A DNA stretch of 64,000 nucleotides from Undaria pinnatifida (Eukaryota; Sar; Phaeophyceae; Laminariales; Alariaceae). The stretch spans positions 25,529,527-25,593,526 of the forward strand of contig JABAKD010000016.1 in NCBI GenBank assembly GCA_012845835.1, given 5' to 3'. The translations under genes were made by a program, and so were the position numbers. Positions 22,907-35,700 of the stretch are shown one piece after another (position 1 is the first letter of the stretch; each line of letters begins with the position of its first letter). Below the pieces are notes generated by a model. It did not search any database. It had not been told where the DNA came from and saw nothing but the letters and a program-made list of their open reading frames with translations.

Positions 22907-25900
22907 GTGCGATACCAGACTGTCTATTCTCTCAGCAGAAGAGGGGGTGATTGCACGAGCAGGATGGCACGAGCAAGCCCGCCGTGGCATTGACTGTTGT
23001 GCCTTCGGCGTGCACGTGTGGGTGCGCTTGTCGTAGTGTCTGATGAGTGTGTGTCGTCGTACCCCAGCCATGTGGTTCACAAATCTTTCCTGGGCTGCGC
23101 TATTTCCTCTTGGCGACACTTTAGATCAGACATTGACACCCAGGCAATGCTGCTGCAGCAGTGCATGTTTCGACGGGCTTCAGGCGTTGCTTTCCCCGTG
23201 CGCGCGTGATTGCGCCTACACCGCAATCCCACACGGATTAACTAACTGTGTTGTTGTGGTGTGACCCTGCGGGAAAGAAGCTTTTTGTTGACGCTATCCT
23301 TCCATCCCCCAGGAGTCGAGTAGCCAGCCTCGTGCAATGATGATGATCAATTATCTGCTCTCTCCGTTCCCGTTTCCCATCACATTTTATTTTATCCACG
23401 GTGTGAACGAAGTTACGCAAATCGTTTTCTTCCAACGATCGCCCGCCAGGCAGGCAAGATCAACAAAGACCACATGCATGTCATTGATGACCACATCCAC
23501 CCATCGAGCAACCTCCAACCTCCAAATCCCTGCGCTGTTCAACCACACCGACACACCGACACCCCGCCCCCCCTCACCCCGCCCCCCCTCACCCCGCCCC
23601 CTGATTATGCCATGCCGACATGGTCTCAACCCCCCCCCTCGCTTTCCCCTTGCGTCCTTGTACACCACGAACTTGATAACCGACAAAAGCAGTCGACGGA
23701 CATTAGTGTTAATAGTAATAGTGATACTAGTGCTACGCTGCAATATGACAGACTGCTGTACGCGTATACTTTTATGCATTCTGCGCTGGGCAGCTCTTGG
23801 TGGATGTATTTGTCCTTCCGCTTGAGAGGTGGGCCAAAGATTTGGAAGCAGAGCGAGACTCAGGCGCAGCCCGGGATCAGAGCCCCGTTGCTTCGGACCT
23901 AACTCAGCACGGTGAGTCTCACTCAATACTACTACACTGCAGTAACACATTCGTCTGGACTCGACTCGGGGATTGGGGGTATGCATTGCTTGTTGTTTCG
24001 TGACCCGTTCCCAAGGGGGGGGGCACACAGAGATAGAGGGGGAGGGATGGAGGGAAAAGGTTGGCCTGTTGGTGCCTTTCTTGTTGTGCCACCGCGCTGG
24101 ATTACTCAGTTTTGTGGCCTTTTTCGTTTTTTTTTTGTTTTTTGTTTTTTGTTTGGACCACCCTGCTCCAACGGTTATTCGCGTGTCGAGGCGAGCAAGT
24201 TACAATACCACTTGTACGAGGTATATATTTTAGCAGATCGTATCACATGTATAATACCACTTGGTGTGTACGATATTCAGGGTGAAGTAATACACAAACA
24301 ATGCTCTGCCGTGGTGAATATGTTGTTGTTGTTGTTGTTCTCACATTAACTCGAATATAACATACCGTTGCTATTTACAGTGTGCTGCTGATGAATGACA
24401 AGACCAGCGAACAGCTATTACATTAGTAGCAGCACTGGTGTGGACAGCAGCAGTCTCGGTTCCTTGATTCCTTGGTTTGGTCCTCGTTTCTGCGGGCCTT
24501 TTTTGGAGAAAGACTGCATACAAAAGCTTTCGTGCTTTTTCGCCCTACGGGCACCTCCCAGTCGTACAATACGAATGCCCTTTTTTTCTATGGTTCATCA
24601 TCGACGATGCCCTCACTGCTCATCATGTAAGCGATGCATATATACGTGCATGGTATTGGCCGCGCACAGGTACTCTGGGTGTGCTGGATGTCGACGAGTA
24701 GAAGAACGGTTTAATGTGAAGAACACACACACACTCTGTGGCATGCAGCAGTGCACTGCTAACGGCGTGACGCTGGTGTAGTACTTACTGCTATAGTTTA
24801 ATGGTGCATGTATATTACTATTAATGTACCAGGTATGTTATACGACTGCCAATACGAGCCGAGTAATTGCCTGCAGCAGTTACTATCAAAGAGTAGTCCA
24901 CGCAATGAAAGCAACAAATTTAAGCGTTTGTTTCTGCATCGGTCGTGTCGTCTTATCGTATTTTCCCTCGCACCTGGTACGCAGTCACAGCAGTCAGCCA
25001 GGACATGCTTCAGATACTTTCAGGTACAAACTACTGCTGTCATGACAGTTCATACAGCAGAAATGTTCACATAAATAATACGCACACCGCAGCACCAGGT
25101 ATGTACGACGTAAATAAAAATTGCGGGTGATACTGCTACCTGCTAATTAATACGTATCGGGTACGGTACGGTACGGCACGGTACCGCACCTACCTGGTGC
25201 GAAGTCGTTTGACATGCTGCGGCTCAAAACGTCCGCGTTTGTGTGACGTACACAAGCGCACTCCCCAGCACACAGAGTTTCAGTTGGCAGTTCGCTGGTC
25301 TCCACGAGGCGATGCTGCTACTCTCATGCTCTGTCGCACCTCTACTTGCAGACGGCTAGAAACTGGAGACCTGGCCTACGAGTAACCCCCTCCAGTCCTG
25401 TTCCCCCCACAGACGCCCCCCCCCCTCCCCTGGGTCCGATACTTGCACACCGTAGCGCTCCTGTCGTACGATGCACACAACCAAAAGTACAACCACTAGC
25501 AGCCTCCCTCCTCCCTCTCAATCCGCTGTCCTGACTATTAATACTGCTGCTGTGTTATTTTTCTGTTTTTCTACTTCCGCCCGTGGAAATTTCGCCACAT
25601 GCAGTATGCTGCAGTAGTAGCACACGCATCTCCGAAGAACTCGAGGCACTCTGAGGATCACGTATCGGTCATCAACAATCATCACCTGTCTTGAGAGCTT
25701 GGAGCATACCATATGGCATCATGGTATTGCGGATCACAAAACTCCAATTGCAAAACTCCATCTCCACCTCACCGCCTAACGACGGCGTCGCGTCATTCAC
25801 TGTATCTTCCAGGCAGCTTCCAGACACATCTTCCAGCGAAAGCTGTCCTAAACGTTACCAAAATAGGCTATCATGCTATTAATATGATAGAAAAGGAACA

Positions 25901-28900
25901 TGTGCGCGAGGAAAGGGACCAGTAAGTCTTGGTCCGTCGGGCGTTATACTGCTGTACCTACCCTGGTATGGATGTCCATAGCGCCCAGCCGGCTTCACCG
26001 CAATTTCACGTTAGAAACAGCAGTAGTATTAATAGTGGAAGCTCGTATTATATGGCGCACGCGGTCTATGTGCTCTTTACGACCTGCCGCCGCACCACCG
26101 CCCCCTCCCGCCGACAGGAAGTGCAGCAGAAAACATGGCAGTAGTATATTTGTAGCCACGTAGACACAGCTGCATACGATGGAGGCCCAGTCGGGCAATC
26201 AATTATCAGGCAAGGCGGTGCAGTAGGTGCTGCACTCCATCTGGCATGTGACGCGGCTGTATGATGTGACCGCATGCATAGTCTATAAATGAACATGTCC
26301 GAAAGCGGGATGCTTATCCTCGCCTGCCTCAACGGATGGACGCACGCACAGCACGCACGCCAGCCACGATTGGTCATTATCCGGGTCGCCCTCCCTCTTC
26401 CCTAAATGACTACTGCTGTTATTATATATCAGCTGTTATAACAGCAGCAGTTCACGAGTGTTTTTTTTTTTTCTTATCTAGTGTCCACTATTAATATGAT
26501 ACTACTAATATTATATAGTACGAATACCGCAATAATTTACACCGCGCCTGACAACAGAGACTAAATACGACGTACTATTACGTATTAATAATAGAGACCC
26601 CTTTCGAGTTGCCCGGAGCGCCCAGCGGCCTAACACTAACGCTTGCTAACCCACACCACGTGACGACAGCAGTTGCAATTATCAAATGTCCTACCAGGTA
26701 TGATATAGGCGATATTAATCAGCTGATACTAATATTATTAGTAGCTGATACTAATATTATTAGTATTAACCCTTACGTTTATCACGAGTGGATCCGAAGT
26801 TCTCGCTTACACGTCGCCAGCACGTTCAGAGGGAGCCCTTTGTTCTCCTTGCTGCTGCTGTTGTTGTTGTTGTTGTCGTCGTTGTTGTTGTTCTCACATT
26901 AACTCACATTATCAAGTCCGTGGTCACAGGACAGGCTGACAAGCTCCATCCGGTCAAGAGATGGTCGAGGTGTATTGTGTATTACTACTATTCCTGTGTC
27001 AATATGTAGTTATATACTTGGTATATAGTGCAAGTATAGTGATGGTATTATATTTATAATTTATAGCAGGTTGATTGTGATGACAAAGCCCATGCGAAGA
27101 GTAGTCAAAATCCCCCTTGGGGCTCTCTAATATTTGATCGAAACATACATGATCACGGACACTGGGCGCTGTCCTTGTTGTTCTCGCATCAGGGTGTGCT
27201 GGATGCCAGGTCGATCAGTGAAGAAGAAATATGTACCTGGTACCTGGTATAGATCGAAGCATCAGCACAGACACTAGGCGTTATTTTGAAAACAAACTTG
27301 TCTAACACGTCAGGTGTGAGTTCGATAAATTTAGGGTCGATGCTCATGCAAGCTGGGTGATACACCTGAATTTGTTACTTCCAAGGAGGAGCTCAACTAA
27401 CACACGATATGCATGAAAATACGCGGAAGTGAGTGTGGTGAGCTTAAGCTGTACTTTTTCTTCGGAAATCCTCCCGACTACCCCTCACTATTGTTGTTGT
27501 TGTTGTGAGCAGCACACACCACACGTAATGCTTGTGCTCACATGCTTGATGCCAGGTCGATCAGTTGAAAGAGCGGTTGTATGTGAAGAGTGAAAGACAA
27601 AACACGCCCACATTAGACTGCTGTTGGGGGAGGTTTCTGTGGGGAAAGAAGAAGAGAGAATAACTTGTCCTTCATCAACATCGATTGTTGCTGTTCTTTT
27701 TAATCTTGTTCTTGTTGTTGGTTATTATTGTTCGCACTGGCATACTTGGACGTATATTGGTCTAATTTGTTTCTCCAATGGAATGAAGCCGGTCGCCCCG
27801 GTGGTCTATTATCTAATTATTAATGGGGGTTAAACCCTCGAATGCTGCTGATGTTATTAATGGAGTTGATTCTGGAGTTCGAATCCCCAGTGGGTTCGAC
27901 GTACTGGTATGAGTTTATTTGCACGAAAACATATTTACGGAATTAACTGCCGAGAGCGCCTGCAGCGTGGGTAGAAGGCGTAATCGAATTCGATCGACTT
28001 CGTTCGACTTCGTTCGATGCCAGCCGACGAAGGAAGAAAGGGCTGAAGTCTTCTTTCTCACGGTAAAAATGAAGGGGCGTACCGTACCACGTAGTAGTGG
28101 GGAGGGAGAAGAGACTGCTTAGTGACCGCGGAGCTGAGTGAGGTCTAGGGAGGGAGAAAGATAACGAGAAAAATGCGCAGATAGATAATAAGTGGGATGA
28201 GCGGGGAAAAAATGGGCCAACGAGAGACAGCCAACGGGTGTAGCGTGTAGCGACTTTTTCGCTTGCCGTTTGGAAGTTCCCGCATGACCCTCCTCTCTCC
28301 CTACGTACGAGCTCGACGTGTATATTCGTAGGTCCGGCGGTATGCCGGTATTGCCGAGCGAATGCGAGTTCATTTTGATCGCACCCAAGAACACCACTTA
28401 CGATTTGCGTGGAGCGTACGCCAACCACCTCGATTTGCGTTGAGCGTACGCCAACCACTTCGATTTGCGTGGAGCGTACGCCAACCACCAACTACTTTAA
28501 CTAAGAAGTTGACGTTGACGACATGCAGAAATATCCTGCTGAGCGAGCTCTTAGGGCAAGCTATGCATTAATAGCACGACATGCTTGCTCCATGAACGGT
28601 ACAATGCTAAATTATCTGGTGTGCTGGCTTGCATTTTTTTTGTTTTTTGCTCACGTGCTCATTGCGGTTAGCATTGCACTGCTGTGCACTGCTGCTGTGC
28701 ATGCCCAAACACCTGAAGTAACAACAGCAACACTAGTCTAACCATTATAGTGGACAAAAAATAGGACCCCTCCCAATAAAAACTCGCCCATCTAGTTTAT
28801 TACAGTACCAACAACGCAGCTTGCAAAGATGAGTGTTGACCTGAAATTCGTCGAACTCACGGCTGGCGTCCTTGAAATATTTTTTATAAAACAAACTTGC

Positions 28901-31900
28901 TGTTTTTGCAATTCGTTCGTATGTATCTCTGCCTCGTATTAAAACGAGTAGTTTGTGACGGCATCACAAGTACCATGGGTCGTCAAACGAGGCATCCACA
29001 AGGGCACCTACTGGTTGACTTACGGGATGTAATTGATGTACCTGATAAATGGGTGCAATATATCGAATCGCAGGTATCTGTTTAATCTGAAGAACCCACA
29101 CATTCTGACAACATGACATATTTCTTCCCGAACACAACTGCTTATACCCACTCGTACGGGCCGCCATGCATGTCGTTTCGTTGAAAGGAAGGAACCCGGG
29201 CATCGGGGTGCTCTCTACGAATTCTCCTCCTGCTGCTGCTGCTGCTGCTGCTGCTACTGCTGCGGCTGCTGCTACTGCTGCGGCTGCTGATGCCGATACC
29301 GAGTAATTGTTGAAGTTGAACTGCTGTGAATCGGAAATGGTGTGTTTTCGTTTTTTCAACAAATTTTGCGAGCATCGATTCTGTTTTCCCGCCCAAATTG
29401 ACTATTTCATCCGTCTCCCCTCGATGAAAGCCATAAAATAAAGACTTGCGGTAACATGAGAAGGGCCCGCAAGAAACTAGAAAAGGTATCGTCCGCCGTC
29501 CGCCCAGCGGCCAGATTATTGACCCTGCGTGAAGTTAGGTTTGCTTTTGTTCACGGTTTACGCCACATGCCACGTCGCATGCCAGTAGCATAGAGTTGAG
29601 TTGCGCTTCTATTAATAGTCTTAGAGCCCGACTTTCCGTTTTCAGTTACCCGCTAAATTAATTGCTGTTGAGTTGCTGTTGAGTTGCTTGCTTGTCATCA
29701 GGTACGAGCCTTGAAAAGTGATCGGGACGCGACACGCCGTGCTTGCTTCTCGATAATGCGCACCTGGTATGTATTTTATAAAAAAAAATTGAAGGGCGTC
29801 AGCCGTGAGTTCGACGAATTTCAGGTCAAAACTCATCTTTGCAAGCTGCTTAATGATACGTGTTTTTTCGTATTGATTGTTTTTTCTGTTTTGACGCGGG
29901 CTCTGACAACAAACACATGCATGTCGGTATCATGTTGTCTGTGCGAGACGTGTTCAGTCATGTTTTAACAAGCAGTATGTTGCGGATATGTCAGTGCTAA
30001 GATGTGCGTTATGTGTTGAGCTGTTGTTTTTGTATTCACGTTGGCGGTTTTGCCATGTGCGGCAGCACCGTAACATGAACACATGCTGTACATGAGTTCA
30101 TACAAAGTACGTCATTGTGCGTTGCAACATGGCAAGATCGGAGTGCACAAGATCACAAGCCATATCATAAGCTCGAATCTACTGCCTGCACAAAGGTGGA
30201 CAAAGAAATACTCGGCCTATACTTACTGAAACACACGGGAACGAGAAAAAAAAAAAACATAAATGGGAGTTCCATTCGTATACAGGCATGATATGCCCTT
30301 ATAATACCGGGCTATAATACCGGTACCTTGGTGCTACATATGGTACGTACGATACTCGTACCATGCGACGTGTTTTCTTCGCCTCCTTTTTCCCCGTCCC
30401 GCCTCGCCCCCCTTTCCCGTCAGCCGTTGACTCTTCCCCTAACCACTGCCCTCTGTCCTGTGGTACACTTATGTTCATATTTTATTAATACGAAGATTAA
30501 TACGAAGGTAAATCGTAAGGACATGATCACATCAATCGGCATCCACAAGGAACAGGCCGTGTGCTTTTCTTACAAGTATTAATAGTACATACGAGTGCCT
30601 TTGACAAACAACAATAACGCAAAATTAGGAACGTCTGCGTGCAGCCAACCAAGTGCAGCCGAATTCGCAATCAGAAGAAGAATCCAATCGTGGGGGGACC
30701 TGCCAAGTCGCCAGGCATCGTGTATGTTGTACCATGCCATTATGCTATGGTTGGTTTGAAGTTGACCGCAACACTAGCGGCTGGCTGCCTACGTACTCGA
30801 CGGGACGGCGTCTGCGTCGCGGTTTCGTTAATGCGTAATTTCGTTATTCCTGTCATACCGACGACGGTCCCAACGCAGGATCCTTGTGTGTACCAATGTA
30901 CGTACCAGGTATTGATTATCTGGTTCTTCTGCAGTACATATGTATCAAACCTGGTATCATACGATGTGATATTATTTGAATATTTGTTCTTTTTTCCACA
31001 GCGTAAACAAAACCTCTTACAAATACCGGACTCCCGGTGGCTTCCATCTTGCCAGGAGGCACCGAAACATCACCTGTGTCACGACACAATCCACGCTCCG
31101 AGGTTTATCCATGGCGTCATCGCGACAAAGCGAGCCACCCGCGTCAACAATGACCACACTTCTGACACTCTGAAGACAGCTGTGGCCCAGGGCTAGCATC
31201 GCTCGCCGCACTCCCGGCTCGGTAGATGGACCAGGATCAATTGCAAACAGCAGTGAAATAGAGTATCATATACATACCATTTTTTATTTTATTTTATTTT
31301 ATTTCATTTTTTTCGCACACTTTTACTTTCCAGCTTCTGGACAAGCCGTGGTCACAGGTGTCGTCCCTTCTTCCCCCCGGTTCTTGCCTTCAATTTTTAT
31401 CGCGCATAGGGGCACTCCCACTGCTCGTCGATTTTCATCGAGTGTTGCTAACTCACCCTTTCCGCAAGTCAATTTGTGTACAAGAAAAAGTCCCCACGAA
31501 TTTATGCGAGTATGCACTCGGCGGGGCTCGAACTCACGAAACTGACCTATACCAGGCTTGAGGATAACCTGATACGCCACCGGGGCGACCGGATGATGTA
31601 CCTGATAAGTCGTAGTCGGCGACGGTCCCAGGGGCCCAGGTCTGTTTCGATTGCAAGCTACGGTTTCGAGTACCGAATGCAAGCCTACGCATCTGCAGGA
31701 AACCCAAAGGCACGCCTAGATGACGCCGACGCCACATAAGTATGAGTTTCAGATACTGCTGTATCGTTGAATATCCACGGGGAGCGAGTAGAGCAGGAGC
31801 AGCAACACTATTAATAGCAGCAAACCAAAATACCTGTGGCTGGGTGAATGCTAATTGCGTCATATGGCTGTATGGGTGTATAGGGTGTATAATCGGAATA

Positions 31901-32716
31901 CGAAATATTCGCGGAATAATAACATAAAAACGTCGTTCAGGTCCCATGTTTACATGTTTTTGGCATTTTTTTTTTGACGGGAGAGCAAACTGTCCCCGGT
32001 AGATAAGAGGACATTTTCGTGCTTTCAATTTTCGCTGCGAGCTGCGAAAGCAGGGGTTCCCAGGTGTTACGTACTGTAGTCACATCATGTCAACTGTGCG
32101 CAATGCGCGCAGGACAAGCAGCAGCAGCAGCAGCAGCAGCACGGCAGTGTTTCGCACACAGCAGTCCACACAGCAGGAAGCAGTGCGTCTCACACACGGC
32201 AGCATAGCATTACGGACACTACATCGGTGGTGCAGTAGCTCGAGCTTGTTTGGGCTCGTGTGCCCTTGAGGGCTCTCAGCAGTTGGAAAAATCGGCGATA
32301 TGTTGGATTTTGTGTCTGTAATATGCCTTAGCTAATCAATATTACGTGTGAACGCTCCTTTGCAGGCTGGGCAGTTCGTCCTACTCTCAAAACAGCACAC
32401 TTACAACTCTCCGCTCTACCGCTCGCCACCCCGCCCCTAGCGACCGCACGCCCGTGCCACGCTCGCCCCACACGTCTGCCCTCGGTGTCCCCGGCAACAC
32501 GACGGCCGACGAGTCCCATCTCCGCGAGCGGGGGGCATGAAAAGCCTCTCCCGGGGACGGCCCGCGCTCTGCCCCGGAAGGTGGAGAATCGTAAAAATGT
32601 GCAAATCCCACCCAGCTCCTGCCGTAGTGCTGTGCTGCCGTTGTGGATTTGTCGGTACGTACTGTTCCACTGCTGTTGTACCTCTGTTGTACTGCTGTTC
32701 TGCTGTGGTAGTGCCG

Positions 32717-32747
<31 letters not shown>

Positions 32748-35700
32748 TTACCACTGCGTTTGTTTCTAAAAATAAAGAGTCGTTTTTCTGTGGTCATGAC
32801 CTCGCCTAACCGGTGCCAGTGCTGTGTGTGCTTCTCCTGCCGGATGGCCGCTGCTGTACACACTGCTGCTTGTGCTGTGCCGCAATTCCTTGCTAGGCTA
32901 TCGCCCGGCTCTGCGCGTGCCGTCGCCGCTGCTGCTACTGTGTTGCTGCCCCTGGTGCTGCTCTCACTCTCCTCTGGGCATGTTCCTAAATTGTGCTGTG
33001 TTTGATGTGCTGATCTCTGCCGTGCGTGGATTTTTCACAACTATCATGTTTCCCCCACTGAGCCCTATACGTTTCTTTCCATGCCATAGCTGCGTAGACA
33101 GCCAAATGTCTCTGTGGATTTGTGCAGTTGAACGTATATTTTCCGCCTTTTTGTGTTTTTTTCATAACCACGTACCACGCAGCTTGCAAAATTGAGCTTG
33201 AACCATTCAGTCGGTTGTACTCACAGCTGACGTTTTTCACATTTGTTATGAAATGGTGTTTTTTTCTATGTAGTGCAGCTGTTGTACGGCGGCGGCTGCT
33301 GCTGCCGCTGTTGGTGTCTCCTGTGAGTACGTTTCTAATAAAAAAATCGGCTGTTTGTGGTCGTGAGCTCGCCTAGACAGTGTGTGTGCACCCCCCCCCC
33401 TTGCCTCACGGCTGCTGCTGTAGACACTGTTACTGCTGTGCCGCAATTCCTCGATGAGCCAACGGCCGCCTCTGCCCCCGCCGCCGCCGCTGCTATAATA
33501 GAGTAATGGTCTGACTTTCGGCGTGGGTTTTGCACTTTTCGCGTACCCTAGTGTGAGGGAGTTACGCTGATTGCGCTTTTTGACGTTGTAGGTTTTACCC
33601 TGCAGTTGTGGTAGGATTTTTCCACGTAATAAACAAACGGAATTCGTCTCCCATCCTTGAGCGCTCTCGGCGCATGTCATGCCGTCCGAATCCTTCTCCG
33701 GATTCAGCTAAGATCTGGCTGCTACCTTTGCCAATTGAGCTTTCCTTACATACATGACCTTTCATCCACGTTTATTTATTTTTGTCAACCGCGGTTTTCT
33801 TTCCATTTTCTTCCCGTCTATTTCTCGCCTATCCACAACTCCACAGCTCTCCCTACCATTAACGTCCTCCTCATTTGAGTTTTGTTTCGTCTTTCCATTT
33901 CCTCTACGCAGTGCACCAACACCTACCTACACATGTGCCTGTGCGGAAAACCACTCCCGACAAAACCCGCAATTTTCATTGGCCTTTGTTTCGAATCCAT
34001 GTAGCACCTCAACCTCTTGGTACGGTCCGTTACCTTCCCCTTCTCTTATTAATAGTCACGTCCTTTTTGCGCAACTTTTGTGGTTGGCCCCGCCCGATCC
34101 TTTCTTGTGTCGTTTTCATTCGTGCGTTGTCTCCTCCCACCTGGCAGTTTCTTATCTCATTGAAGCGGCGCCAATCTAGCATGAGATCTAGGGGGGCAGA
34201 ACCCCGTAGCCACAGAACACACTGCTGTGTAGGATTCGGTCAAACAAGGCGAAGGGCAAATATTTAATAGCAAATATAGAAGTATGATACAGAAATATGA
34301 TATAGATATGAAATTGATATCACGTCACTATCTTTCTAGCCGTCCATGACGTAGCTTTCATTCTTCCCCCCCCACCCAACGCCCCCTCCTTTCTCACCAC
34401 CCGCACCATCGCCTAGACCTAGTACCACGCGTATAGCAAACCCCTACATCTATGCCACCTAGATGTTGGTTGAAAAACCCTTTCTGCACCCCCCACCCCC
34501 CTTCCCCCCCCCCCACCCCCTCGAACGCTCCGCCCTCTCCTCACTGGTCGTACGACTTACAGGCTAGGATTTATAGTTTCCACGCACAGATTGAGCTTTC
34601 CCGCCCGTCCCGCCGCCCCCCGCCCCCCCTCCCCCCGCTCCCTCTTGATCAAACCCAGGCCCCCACGTCCTTAAAAACTCCGCCCTCCCCTCACCGGTTA
34701 TTGGACTTACAGGATTCACTTGATGAACTTATGCATTTCCTTCCACAGCTGTCAGATTTTGTCCCCCTCAAAAACGGGTTTTATAGTTTACGCGCACAGA
34801 CTGACCAACATCACCCTGTTGACCCAGATAGCTACACTGTAGTTGCAAGGGGAGTCGCCGACCTATATCCTCAATGAGGACACACAACCCGTAATACGCG
34901 CAATCGGAGTATCACACACAGCTTGCAAAGATGAGTTTCGACAAAATCGTCGATCTCACAGCTGGAGTGTATTTTTATTTTTATAATATTTTATGATACA
35001 AGGGCTCCGCTCCGCGGGCGGCTGACGCCGCCCGCTACGCTCGCGCAAGGCAAGGAAAAATGCAACTAAAAACATATGTAAAGGGGGCAGAAAGAAGAGG
35101 CCCGTGATTTGGTGCGAACAGCGATTTGATAATGCCAAGAGCTGCTTGTGCAGAGCAAATTGCCCTGTTGTGCTCAGCTGTGCTGTGTGCTTTTGTTACC
35201 GGGTTACGCTCTGATCGGCAGTACGGGGTAATTTGCGTGGGGGCAAAAACAGGGGGCCGTGAAAGATCAAATACATGAAAAAGAAAAAAGAGGAAAAGTA
35301 GTACTGCAATACTCCGTACACAACAACACGCATCATACCTGGTACTGCTCTATGTTCGAAAGAAAGCACACAGCGCAGCGACACGGCACCGCAGCGAAGG
35401 GCACGGCACCGCACCGCACGGCTCCGCACGGCGCTACGCTGCGCTGCTGGGCCATATATAGCCGGACTGATCTAAGCTGGGCGTGCATGTGATCAAACAG
35501 CGTAGTATCTGATGGTATGTACAAACCTGGTGTAGTAGTACCGGTATGTACTATTAATATTGGCGTTTCGTATTTCGAACGAAGCTGGAAAGCAATGAAA
35601 AGCCGGAAAGGTTCCGCAAGTAATGTGGAAGTTGGAGCTCTGAGAGGCCAGGGATGGGCAATCCCTGAGAAAGACAAAATTAAGTAAGTCTATGATATGA

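Noticed and set aside
22541..23119. 192-codon minus ORF over the promoter and RhoGEF exon 1
   Set aside because: It overlaps a well-supported coding exon on the other strand and has no motif.
33657..34267. ORFs in the long repeat, such as MSALGACHAVRILLRI
   Set aside because: Similar ORFs appear in both repeat copies simply because the DNA is repeated; frames are interrupted and composition is not protein-like.
34452..34877. 141-codon Pro-rich ORF
   Set aside because: It comes from the CCCTCCCCTCACC tandem units of the repeat family.
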